Source: an uncultured Bacteroidales bacterium
Lineage (GTDB): Bacteria > Bacteroidota > Bacteroidia > Bacteroidales > Bacteroidaceae
Assembly (NCBI GenBank): GCA_945837185.1
Contig: CAMAMZ010000086.1
Coordinates: 1 to 8,560, forward strand
DNA: 8,560 bases
Direction: 5' to 3'
The number at the start of each line of letters is the position of its first letter. Position 1 is the first letter of the stretch. The translations under genes were made by a program, and so were the position numbers. This document shows positions 1 through 7,029 of this stretch, piece by piece. The notes beneath the pieces were generated by a model. It had not been told where the DNA came from. It ran no database searches and worked only from the letters and a program-made list of their open reading frames with translations.

Positions 1-186
1 CGCCAGCGCAGACATGAATTTGAACAGGATATCCCAGAGATATTCAATATTCTTAAGAAAGGATCGGATGCCGCGCGTGAAACCGCAGCGCATACGATGG
101 ATGAGGTGCGTACAGCCATGCGCATCAACTATTTTGAAGATGAGGATTTGATTCGTGAGCAGATAGCAAAATTTCGCGATGAATGA
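1..186 (+). CDS. trpS: Tryptophanyl-tRNA synthetase, C-terminal fragment (5' end outside window)
   Basis: This is the last 61 codons of a gene that begins before the window and ends in TGA at 184-186. The fragment contains KKGSDAARETAA followed by a helix ending in VRTAM (about residues 20-41 of the visible part). That matches the C-terminal helical region of bacterial TrpRS, where a KKG..KAR..A...L..VR.A pattern is conserved. The enzyme is cytoplasmic and charges tRNA-Trp with tryptophan using ATP. Its catalytic HIGH and KMSKS motifs would lie upstream and cannot be seen, so the call rests on the tail alone. The closing segment, INYFEDEDLIREQ plus a short tail, looks like the Bacteroidota version of the protein. 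The stop codon overlaps the start of the protease gene in the ATGA at 183-186, so the two genes are probably cotranscribed and may be translationally coupled. Confidence 0.75.
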   Translation, partial: RQRRHEFEQDIPEIFNILKKGSDAARETAAHTMDEVRTAMRINYFEDEDLIREQIAKFRDE

Positions 187-3100
187 TTAACTGGAAGCAT
201 TGGTGCTGTTGCCTGGTATGGGGCATGATGGTTCTTACCCTGCAGGCTGCGCCTATCGACGGAGCAAAGGCCCGCCAGATAGCGTCGACGTTCTTAGCGT
301 CAAAAGGAAGAACAGTGGCAGTAGAACATTTGTTGGCGAAAGCCACGGGTGTTATTGAATCGCAAGAGGCTACCCACACCTATTATATATATAATACAGC
401 CAACGAACAGGGCTTTGTAGTGATAGCAGGCGATGACAGGGTGGCACCTGTCTTAGGGTATACGGAGCAAGGACACTACGACCCGCAGACCATGCCCGAT
501 GGCCTCACGGCATTGCTCCAATGCTACGACCAGGAAATCAAATCCATCACGAACACCCCCATGACAGCCCCTTTGGAGGTGGCTGCTGAACCAGATAACG
601 ATGTGGTAGAGGTGGCACGCCATAGCGTGTCGCCACTTCTTACCACCCTCTGGAACCAGAAAGACCCTTATAATGCGCAGTGCCCCATCTACAATTATTC
701 CAATGGCTCTTCAAGTGGCACCCGGAGTGCCACGGGATGTGTGGCCACTGCGTTGGCGCAGGTCATAGCCTATCATCGTTATCCTTCCGCCACACAAGCC
801 AAGATTCCTTCTTATAGCTTCACCTCAGGAGGCAAGACAATTGTCATGCCCGAGATTCCGGCAGGCACGGTCATCGACTGGGCGCATATCACCAATGTCT
901 ATTCGGCAACGAGCACGGAAGAGGAAATCAATGCCGTGGCACAGTTGATGGTCATGGTAGGAACAGGATGCGAGATGGTGTATGGGGCATCCTCCGCTTC
1001 CAATCTGGTGGAAGGGCTGCCTTTCTTGCGCGACAAGTTGGGCTACGATGCGGCTATCACCTATCGCAATCGAAAAGACTATACTTCCGAAGAATGGGTG
1101 CGTATGTTGTATGCCGAGGTAGAGGCAGGAAGGCCCGTACCTTATCGGGGCAATTCCACTTCAGGCGCACATGCCTTTGTGATAGATGGCTATACCTCCG
1201 GCGACCTCTTTCATGTCAATTGGGGATGGAGTGGCCTCTATGATGGCTTCTTCCGCCTTACAGCCTTGCAGTCTGGCGATGATTCCCAGGCAGGAGCCTC
1301 TGGTGGCAGTAGTGGCTACTCTATGGAACAGGCTGCATTGTTTGGCGTACAGCCAAACAAAGGGAGTGCTGCTGCTGATATGCCTTTGACCATGCGCAAC
1401 GTGTCGGTATCGGGCTCCTCCGTCACGTGTACCTATACTAATTTTACCGGTGCCACAGGATTGTATAATTTAGGCATCGCCTATCAGGCAGCAGATGGCT
1501 CTTTGGTAAAGATCGCTTCATCTGTCTTCCCGACAAGCTTGCAAACAGGCTATGAAACGACCAAGACTTTTACCGTGACGGGCTTGCCGCAAGGCACATG
1601 GCATGTGGTGCCCGTAGTTCAAAAGTATGGTACTTCGCAGTGGGAAACCTCTTGGAATCCCCAACTCGATTATGTCCATGCCACCGTCTCTTCCACAGGT
1701 GCTGTCACACTCTCCTATCCAGCACCCGCTCCTTTGTTCACCCTTTCCGCTGTACGGGCTCGAGGGAATGTTGTGGCAGGCAAGGAGGTGGAGCTTCGAT
1801 GCTCCTTTAGCAACCAAGACCAAGAGGAATACCATCGCACACTTTATCTTTTTGCGAGTACCTCGGCAGATATGGGTGCTGCAGTGAGCAAGGCCGATGT
1901 AACGGTATTGCCGAAGCAGGAGGCCGACTTCTCGTTCTATTTCACGCCCGCTGCTGCCGGTACCTATCGTGTATGGATAGCCCAGTCGCCTACGGGTGAG
2001 GGCATCGTTGGCGAGGGGCAGGTGGAAATACGTGAGTCAAACGAAACTTCGCTCAGTCTTTCTATTGTGAATTGTGTTTTTGCCAATGCCGTCAGCTATA
2101 CGGTGTATGGCAACTACCGTCAGGCCACCATCTATGTGCGCAATAACACGAACTACAATTTCGATGGTGATATTCTTGTACGCTTGTATCGTGGTGACAT
2201 TGGTGCCACGCGATATGGTAGGGTGTCAGAGCATCGTGTGCCTGTACAGGTGAAGGCGGGTGAGGTGGCAACGAGCACACTCACCTTGGAGAATATGGAT
2301 GTGAATGTCAACTACGGTTTCACCTTTTATTATAGTGACGGGTCGGCTGCCTTGGATAGCAAGACAAGTGTCATTTATATCCGAACCCAACGACCGGGTA
2401 TTGTGCGCTATGAGGCAACAGGCGAACGGAAGGCAGAGGCACCTGTCGCATCCTATGATGCTACCGGGGCTGCTGCCATCGACTTGCGAGGGGTTAGCGG
2501 TGTAACCACTATGCAAGCGTCGGCCAATCCCAATGCCTTGTATCTGTTGGATGAAGGGGCAACAATCCCTGAAGGTCTCACGAACCAACAGGTTGTTGTC
2601 GGTGGAAAGATTACCAACCTGCAGCTGTCTGCCAACCATCCCTTTGTGTTGCCCGCTGCCATACAAGTGGAGAATCTCACCTATCAATGTGTGCTTCCTG
2701 CGGCCAGTACAGGCGGATGGCAACCGTTGATGCTTCCTTTCACGCCACAGTCCATATTGATAGATGGGGTTACGGCACGGGTGAATGAAGAAATCTATGT
2801 GCGGGAGTTTGTAGGTACCAACAGTACTGCGATGCCCGTATTCAGTCCGGCAACACAAATCAATGCTGCTTGTCCTTATGTCGTTAAAGCCGCTACGGAA
2901 TGGGGTGGAAAACAACTTACACTCGCAGCCCATGATGTGACAATCACACCTGCTGAAGTCATGGTGACCAGCACCTCTTCATTCGATATGCAAGGCAGTG
3001 TCTCTTCTTCCATGCAGGGAGGGGTGTATACGATGAACGAGCAAGGCACAGCCTTTGTTTATAGTCCTTCCGCAGTGGAAGTTCCCTTCTTCCAAGGCTG

Positions 3101-3332
3101 TTTTGTGCCGCGTCTTCCCGCTGCGCAATGTCCTGCCAGTATTCCTGTCGAGCAGGTCTCTTCTGCCATTACAACCACGGCAATGCACCAACGCATGCAA
3201 GCCGCTACAATCTATCAGTTGCAAGGTGTGGCAGCAGGTAAGGTAACAGGTTCCTCCCGTTCCAATACACTGCAGCAACTACCTAATGGGGTGTATGTGG
3301 TAGGAGGACGTCGTGTGCTCGTCAGGCACTGA
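183..3332 (+). CDS. Secreted C10-family (streptopain/SpeB-like) cysteine protease with multidomain C-terminal tail
   Basis: This predicted exported papain-like endopeptidase has 1049 residues. Residues 1-23 look like a signal peptide, with a hydrophobic core at about 8-20 and possible cleavage near QAA. Residues about 25-125 match the Spi-type inhibitory propeptide, including the hallmark VVIAGDDR at 79-86. The catalytic domain (about 148-392) starts with PLLTTLWNQ. It has nucleophile Cys186 in TGCVATALAQ, His330 in SGAHAF, and Asn346-Trp347 in HVNWGW. The His-to-Asn spacing of 16 equals that of SpeB (His340, Asn356). SpeB ends soon after this domain, but here about 650 residues follow: three probable Ig-like beta domains (about 398-510, 517-617, 624-735), a module with GGWQPLMLPF near 844-853, and a final PNGVYVVGG...VLV motif resembling a type IX secretion C-terminal signal. 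The start is supported by the signal peptide; there is no Shine-Dalgarno. It overlaps trpS upstream and a convergent glycosyltransferase downstream. The family is secure; tail function and secretion route are inferred. Confidence 0.92.
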   Translation: MINWKHWCCCLVWGMMVLTLQAAPIDGAKARQIASTFLASKGRTVAVEHLLAKATGVIESQEATHTYYIYNTANEQGFVVIAGDDRVAPVLGYTEQGHYDPQTMPDGLTALLQCYDQEIKSITNTPMTAPLEVAAEPDNDVVEVARHSVSPLLTTLWNQKDPYNAQCPIYNYSNGSSSGTRSATGCVATALAQVIAYHRYPSATQAKIPSYSFTSGGKTIVMPEIPAGTVIDWAHITNVYSATSTEEEINAVAQLMVMVGTGCEMVYGASSASNLVEGLPFLRDKLGYDAAITYRNRKDYTSEEWVRMLYAEVEAGRPVPYRGNSTSGAHAFVIDGYTSGDLFHVNWGWSGLYDGFFRLTALQSGDDSQAGASGGSSGYSMEQAALFGVQPNKGSAAADMPLTMRNVSVSGSSVTCTYTNFTGATGLYNLGIAYQAADGSLVKIASSVFPTSLQTGYETTKTFTVTGLPQGTWHVVPVVQKYGTSQWETSWNPQLDYVHATVSSTGAVTLSYPAPAPLFTLSAVRARGNVVAGKEVELRCSFSNQDQEEYHRTLYLFASTSADMGAAVSKADVTVLPKQEADFSFYFTPAAAGTYRVWIAQSPTGEGIVGEGQVEIRESNETSLSLSIVNCVFANAVSYTVYGNYRQATIYVRNNTNYNFDGDILVRLYRGDIGATRYGRVSEHRVPVQVKAGEVATSTLTLENMDVNVNYGFTFYYSDGSAALDSKTSVIYIRTQRPGIVRYEATGERKAEAPVASYDATGAAAIDLRGVSGVTTMQASANPNALYLLDEGATIPEGLTNQQVVVGGKITNLQLSANHPFVLPAAIQVENLTYQCVLPAASTGGWQPLMLPFTPQSILIDGVTARVNEEIYVREFVGTNSTAMPVFSPATQINAACPYVVKAATEWGGKQLTLAAHDVTITPAEVMVTSTSSFDMQGSVSSSMQGGVYTMNEQGTAFVYSPSAVEVPFFQGCFVPRLPAAQCPASIPVEQVSSAITTTAMHQRMQAATIYQLQGVAAGKVTGSSRSNTLQQLPNGVYVVGGRRVLVRH

Positions 3333-4233
3333 AATCGCCCTTTAAGGTGCGGAGGAGTCTTCTCTTTACTTTGGCCCAGAAAGAGTTGGTCTTGCCATAG
3401 TAACGGGCAAAGGCCGCCCGAGCCGCCTCATTCTCGACAACAGGGGTGATGCGTTCCACGGGCAGCGGTTTACTGTACAGCTGACTGCTATGCAAATTTC
3501 CTCCGCCACAGTTTGTTCCTGAGCCGTCAAAGCCCTCGTTCTGTACCAAGGAACGTCCTACATTGAGCGACAAGATACCTTGCAGGAAGAGGGAAGCGTT
3601 CCATCGGATGGCCCATGAGTTGTTGCGCCCCGCTATCTGTCTTCGCAACATTCTGGTAAAAGGATAGTTGCCGTTGAAGTCAAAGCGGCGTGTCAGTTTA
3701 CGTTCCTCTAACTGCCGCAATAGTTCCTGTCCGTTAGGGTTGAAATGTTGCCAGGCCCTTTTCCATGTTGCCCAGCCCCAGCTTCCTGTGAATAAAATGA
3801 GGAACGTGTCAGGAAGCGAAGGGTCTTTGGTAAAGTCACAGGCCTGTATATGTCCCACCTTGGGCTCGTCCTGGTATAGTGTCAGCGCCTCATTCATAAA
3901 CCGCAGGAAATACGGAGCCACCACCAAGTCATCTTCCAGCACTATTACCCTACCGTATGCGTTGACAAGATGTGTCACCCCATCAATGATGTTGCGGGCC
4001 AAGCCCCAGTTCTCCTCCCTTTCAATGATGTCGATGGCCCCAAATCCTTGTATGCTGTGAATGAATCGGCGCACCTCATTTACAGCCTCATTGTCGGCTG
4101 GTGTCTTGGCAGCATCGGAATAGATGAACAGGTGCGATTGCGCAGCTTCCGCATTCTGTAATAACGAAGCCACCACCCGCTGCGTGTGTGCCGGGCGGTT
4201 ATATACAAACAGTAGAATCGGTGCAGTTGTCAT
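3322..4233 (-). CDS. Glycosyltransferase with EDD and WGWATW motifs (surface polysaccharide locus)
   Basis: This 303-residue cytoplasmic, probably membrane-associated GT-A type glycosyltransferase would add one sugar to a lipid-linked glycan. It opens with APILLFVYNRPAHT (4-17), a strand and loop typical of nucleotide-sugar binding. It continues with FIYSDAAK (36-43), the acidic metal-binding candidate VLEDD (98-102) in place of DxD, and GSWGWATW (150-157). The last motif is shared by a group of Bacteroidales transferases that distantly resemble N-acetylglucosaminyltransferase I. The C-terminus is strongly basic (KVKRRLLRTLK) and could bind the inner membrane. I chose the ATG at 4231-4233 because it forms an ATGA overlap with the upstream gene's stop and precedes the conserved first strand. 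The frame stays open upstream to 4347, but those residues overlap the neighbouring gene and look unlike a protein. Its 3' end overlaps the convergent protease gene by 11 bases. Donor and acceptor cannot be read from the sequence. Confidence 0.87.
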   Translation of the reverse strand: MTTAPILLFVYNRPAHTQRVVASLLQNAEAAQSHLFIYSDAAKTPADNEAVNEVRRFIHSIQGFGAIDIIEREENWGLARNIIDGVTHLVNAYGRVIVLEDDLVVAPYFLRFMNEALTLYQDEPKVGHIQACDFTKDPSLPDTFLILFTGSWGWATWKRAWQHFNPNGQELLRQLEERKLTRRFDFNGNYPFTRMLRRQIAGRNNSWAIRWNASLFLQGILSLNVGRSLVQNEGFDGSGTNCGGGNLHSSQLYSKPLPVERITPVVENEAARAAFARYYGKTNSFWAKVKRRLLRTLKGDFSA

Positions 4234-5123
4234 GAGCGGTAGTTTTGAAGGTGAACATGTATCGATGTGCGGCGCGTGTGCCATACCGCAAAGGTCTTGC
4301 CCAACAGCCATCCGGCTATCGATGCATAGGCGGTGAAATCCTTCCAAGAACCCTTCCCAAGGGCTTTCAGCATCTTCTTGCCTACAGCGAGCACACCCAT
4401 GGCAAAGGCTTTGGGAAAGGAATAGCGTATATTGGCATATTCCGACAGATGATAGACGCGTTCGGCATGCAAGAAGCGAGCCCTTGTCTGCTGGCGGAAC
4501 TCTCTGTCATGGCAACCGCAATATTGGGGCATCCATCCTATACGCAGTCCATGGTAGTGCATGCGGTTCGCCATATCCTTGTCTTCCCCATAGTGGTAGA
4601 AGAGTGGGGCAAAGAGACCCACCTTGCGAAGGGCGGTCGCGGGCATATACCATATTGCCGCATCAATGAAGTCGGCTTCCACCACCTCCTCTTTGGGCAG
4701 ACAATCCATGGAACGCAGACCTGTATAGTCAGCAAACCCTTGTTCCACCCGTTGCCTGCTTCCTGTGAGGTGGATGGGCGAGAGGATTCCGAAGTCGGGA
4801 TGCTTGCTGCTTGCTGCTGCCAATGCTCCTAAGGTGTCGGCATCAATCCACGCATCCTGGTTCAAGAGCAACACCCCTTCATAGCCATGGTCAAGGGCAT
4901 ACTGCATCCCAATGTTATTGGCACGGCCAAAGCCTAAGTTTTGTCCGTTCTCTATGAGTGTCACCTCCGGGAATTCCTGACGTATACGTGTTACGGTGTC
5001 ATCAGCCGAGGCATTGTCGAGCACCATGACATCGGCTTGGCAATGCGAAGCCCGTAGCGAACCGAGGCAGCGTGCCATCCAAGGGGTGAAGTTATAAGAA
5101 ACGATAATGGCAAGAATCTTCAT
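4230..5123 (-). CDS. Family-2 glycosyltransferase, rhamnosyltransferase-like
   Basis: This 297-residue GT-A fold enzyme probably transfers a sugar from a nucleotide donor to a growing lipid-linked oligosaccharide at the inner membrane. Visible motifs are the opening ILAIIVSYN (3-11), VLDNAS (34-39), the NLGFGRANN segment (62-70), LLNQDAW (86-92) as the DxD-like metal site, and YGEDKDMANR (178-187), which corresponds to the ED.D..R acceptor/base motif. The GFG.ANN and GED.D.A.R pair is characteristic of the WbbL/RfbF-like rhamnosyltransferase branch of family 2. I would not assign rhamnose as the donor without structure or biochemistry. The tail after about residue 235 is basic with hydrophobic stretches and may sit on the membrane. 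The ATG at 5121-5123 overlaps the previous gene's TGA as ATGA, and its own stop overlaps the next start the same way. No Shine-Dalgarno is visible, only an A-rich leader, so translation probably depends on coupling. Confidence 0.9.
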   Translation of the reverse strand: MKILAIIVSYNFTPWMARCLGSLRASHCQADVMVLDNASADDTVTRIRQEFPEVTLIENGQNLGFGRANNIGMQYALDHGYEGVLLLNQDAWIDADTLGALAAASSKHPDFGILSPIHLTGSRQRVEQGFADYTGLRSMDCLPKEEVVEADFIDAAIWYMPATALRKVGLFAPLFYHYGEDKDMANRMHYHGLRIGWMPQYCGCHDREFRQQTRARFLHAERVYHLSEYANIRYSFPKAFAMGVLAVGKKMLKALGKGSWKDFTAYASIAGWLLGKTFAVWHTRRTSIHVHLQNYRS

Positions 5124-5956
5124 GATGGGTCTTTTTTGATGATTTCAAGCGGAATATGTCCTATGTTGGCAGCCATGTCGGAGAAGGTGCTGCATGCCGA
5201 GCCCAAGATGCAACGGGTACCTGCCAATGTAAAGAGTTCTACCACAGCCTCCTCTATCCCTTCCCGTGTATGGCGGTTGGCTACAGTAGGCGACACTACC
5301 ACACGATGGGGAAAAGCCTTGCAAAGGCGCTCCTTTTCCCGCTCGTCGTCAGTGGCTACATAGAAGCGGGTTGTGGCAGGTGCCTGTTGCATGCGCCGGA
5401 TAAAAGCTTCTGTAGGGCTCTCTGCAATGCTTCTGGCGTTGTCGGTGCGGCGTATATGCACTCCTATCGCCTCCTCTCCCAGTTGCAGCTTCCGCTCTTC
5501 AATGCGTTGTTGCAGATGGGGCAGGACCTTGAAGATAGCCATGCTGCCTGCAGGAACCTCCTCTGCCATGAAATACACATGACTGGCCAACCATACTTTC
5601 CGGTCTTGTGCCCAACGGGCAAAGTCAAAATGTGTGCGCATGCCCTCTGTGCATGCCGCCTCTTCCATCCTGTCAGCAAAGAGCAACTGTTGGGGAAGTC
5701 GGGGAATATAAAGGTTATGTAGGCGTGGACGGTCGTAACACAACGTGTCGAAGAGCGACGCATCGCGAACGGTCAACTCTGGCAAGTGGAGAGGCTCAAA
5801 AAGCTCGTCGAAGCGGGCCGACAGGCCTTGGTCCTTAAACCAGTATGCTTGCACCTCTCCTCCGCATTGTCGGGCCATGGCGAGTGCTGAGGCTATGGCC
5901 TTCAACCTGTTGCCCAACCCTCCTGCGGGCACAAATACGATTTTAGTCTTTGACAT
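5120..5956 (-). CDS. Fucosyltransferase-like glycosyltransferase (GT-B, GT11/GT23/O-FucT-type motifs)
   Basis: This 278-residue cytoplasmic transferase belongs to the same putative glycan assembly line. The N-terminus, IVFVPAGGLGNRLKAIASAL (6-25), carries the GG.GNR loop found in alpha-1,2-, alpha-1,6- and protein O-fucosyltransferases. The key donor-binding motif is GVHIRRTDN (165-173), equivalent to the H.RR.D motif I that contacts GDP-fucose in these families. It is followed by YVATDD (199-204) and GSACSTFSDMAA (252-263), corresponding to later conserved motifs. These suggest a GDP-sugar donor, with GDP-fucose most likely, but the specificity is inferred. At 278 residues it is near the size of bacterial GT11 enzymes and shorter than NodZ-type GT23 enzymes. 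The ATG at 5954-5956 has the only strong Shine-Dalgarno in the window, AGGAGGA, 5 bases upstream. Its stop overlaps the next gene as ATGA, and it lies 30 bases after the previous gene, consistent with one operon. Confidence 0.82.
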   Translation of the reverse strand: MSKTKIVFVPAGGLGNRLKAIASALAMARQCGGEVQAYWFKDQGLSARFDELFEPLHLPELTVRDASLFDTLCYDRPRLHNLYIPRLPQQLLFADRMEEAACTEGMRTHFDFARWAQDRKVWLASHVYFMAEEVPAGSMAIFKVLPHLQQRIEERKLQLGEEAIGVHIRRTDNARSIAESPTEAFIRRMQQAPATTRFYVATDDEREKERLCKAFPHRVVVSPTVANRHTREGIEEAVVELFTLAGTRCILGSACSTFSDMAANIGHIPLEIIKKDPS

Positions 5957-5961
5957 GTGAA

Positions 5962-5968
5962 TCCTCCT
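5962..5968 (-). promoter_or_regulatory. Strong Shine-Dalgarno (AGGAGGA) of the fucosyltransferase-like gene
   Basis: On the - strand AGGAGGA lies 5 bases before the ATG at 5954-5956, inside the 30-base gap after the preceding glycosyltransferase. It is close to a perfect anti-Shine-Dalgarno match, which is uncommon in Bacteroidota. None of the other starts inside the window has a comparable site. It fixes this start codon and suggests independent ribosome loading for this gene and the two genes coupled behind it. Confidence 0.7.
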
Positions 5969-5986
5969 GATGAATGATGGGGCCTA

Positions 5987-7000
5987 TTAGTCGGAAAACT
6001 TTTGGGTAGAACGGATGCGGGGTAATGGCAGGCAGCGCGACACAAGCTGGCGGATGCGTGTCAGCATACTCCTGCATATCGACTTGGAGCGTTGTGCCAT
6101 GCCCAATGCCGCATACTCCCGTGCCACATCCTCCGCGCTCCAGTCGTCACGGTAGGTCAGTGCCTGTTGCTTCCATGTTGCCACCTTGTCTTCCTCTTTT
6201 TGCATCGCATAGTAATATGCAATATCTAAACAGTTGCGGGCATTGGCTGTGCGCAACAAGGTGCATACTTCCGCATCACGTGTCTGGAAGTAAGCAATCA
6301 GCAGGTCGCGGTTCTTTCTGGAAATCATGGCACGCTTTTCCTTGTTGGCACCTGTCCAGATGCTGGTGGGCAACTTACGGTAAACGGCCATGGCACGGGG
6401 CATAAAGTAGATGTCGCCATGCACGGCGCAGAGACAATGCATCACAAAATCATAGCTTGTCACTTGGTCCATCCATGTCGGAAGCGAGGGTATGAGAGCT
6501 CTGCGATAGCAAATAGACACATTGGTGATAGGGTTGCAGAGCGCTAAGTCGCGAAGGGTAACAGCCTCCTTGCCATATCTTCCCGACAGACTCTTGCTGC
6601 CATCAGCCTCATAGTAATTTACAACCTGATGAAAGCAAGCACTATAGGCAGGGTGGGTATCAAGGAAATCCACCTGCCGTTGCAGCTTATGCCGGTCGCA
6701 CCAGAAGTCATCGCCCTCACAGATGGCAATATAGGTGCCACGGGCTGCCTCAAAGCAACGGATAAAGTTGCGGGCCAACCCCACGTTGGAGGCACCGCTG
6801 AGCAGGCGCACACGCTGCGGAAAGCGTGCCTGCCATTGGCGACACCGTTCGCAGGTGCCATCACTGCTGGCATCGTCGGCTATGATAAGTTCAAAGTCGA
6901 AACGGGTATCTTGGAGCACCACACTACGGATAGCCTCGTCTACATACGCCTCTTGGTTATAGGTCAGCATCAATACGCTCACCTTGATGGTTTGTTCCAT
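5987..7000 (-). CDS. Family-2 (GT-A) glycosyltransferase with CEGDDFW motif
   Basis: This 337-residue inverting glycosyltransferase is predicted to act on the cytoplasmic side of the inner membrane in surface polysaccharide assembly. The Rossmann-like start is VSVLMLTYNQEAYVDEAI (7-24), followed by LIIADDASSDGT (38-49) for nucleotide binding, NVGLARNF (72-79), and ICEGDDFWCDRHKLQRQVDF (93-112), which holds the DxD-type metal site. The CEGDD(F/Y)W..  .KLQ.Q..FL signature is characteristic of a large Bacteroidales capsule/O-antigen subgroup. The region after about residue 220 is mostly helical, ends in a basic segment, and has no recognised fold. I chose the ATG at 6998-7000, which directly precedes the first beta strand. 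An in-frame ATG at 7070-7072 would add 24 unconserved-looking residues read across a probable promoter, so I rejected it. The gene follows a 125-base gap after the flippase and is the likely first gene of a four-gene unit. The sugar specificity is unknown. Confidence 0.9.
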   Translation of the reverse strand: MEQTIKVSVLMLTYNQEAYVDEAIRSVVLQDTRFDFELIIADDASSDGTCERCRQWQARFPQRVRLLSGASNVGLARNFIRCFEAARGTYIAICEGDDFWCDRHKLQRQVDFLDTHPAYSACFHQVVNYYEADGSKSLSGRYGKEAVTLRDLALCNPITNVSICYRRALIPSLPTWMDQVTSYDFVMHCLCAVHGDIYFMPRAMAVYRKLPTSIWTGANKEKRAMISRKNRDLLIAYFQTRDAEVCTLLRTANARNCLDIAYYYAMQKEEDKVATWKQQALTYRDDWSAEDVAREYAALGMAQRSKSICRSMLTRIRQLVSRCLPLPRIRSTQKFSD

Positions 7001-7029
7001 GTTCTTGCTGTGATTACAACGATTCTGTG

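Noticed and set aside
381..396. Perfect 16-base A/T palindrome TATTATATATATAATA
   Set aside because: It encodes the tyrosine-rich YYIYNT strand of the protease propeptide, which is expected in this family. Tyr, Ile and Asn codons give such palindromes easily, and there is no second copy or regulatory context.
2226..2933. Open - strand frame of 235 codons inside the protease gene
   Set aside because: It is fully antisense to the beta-rich tail of the protease, whose own frame is continuous and protein-like. The antisense product is rich in Arg, His and Cys without pattern.
3314..3330. Small inverted repeat GTGC...GCAC at the convergent gene ends as a terminator
   Set aside because: The stem is only four base pairs and no T run follows on either strand, so it is not convincing as an intrinsic terminator.
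4234..4347. N-terminal extension of the 3322-4233 glycosyltransferase to an upstream ATG
   Set aside because: The extra 38 residues lie within the preceding gene and precede the conserved first strand. The ATG at 4233 forms a clean ATGA overlap instead.
4245..4832. Open + strand frame of 195 codons opposite the rhamnosyltransferase-like gene
   Set aside because: It lies wholly antisense to a gene with clear family-2 motifs, has a His/Cys/Gly-rich composition with no recognisable domain, and has no ribosome binding site.
5156..5722. Open + strand frame of 188 codons opposite the fucosyltransferase-like gene
   Set aside because: It is a shadow of a gene with conserved HIRRTDN and GGLGNR motifs. 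Its Cys-rich, patternless translation does not support a protein.
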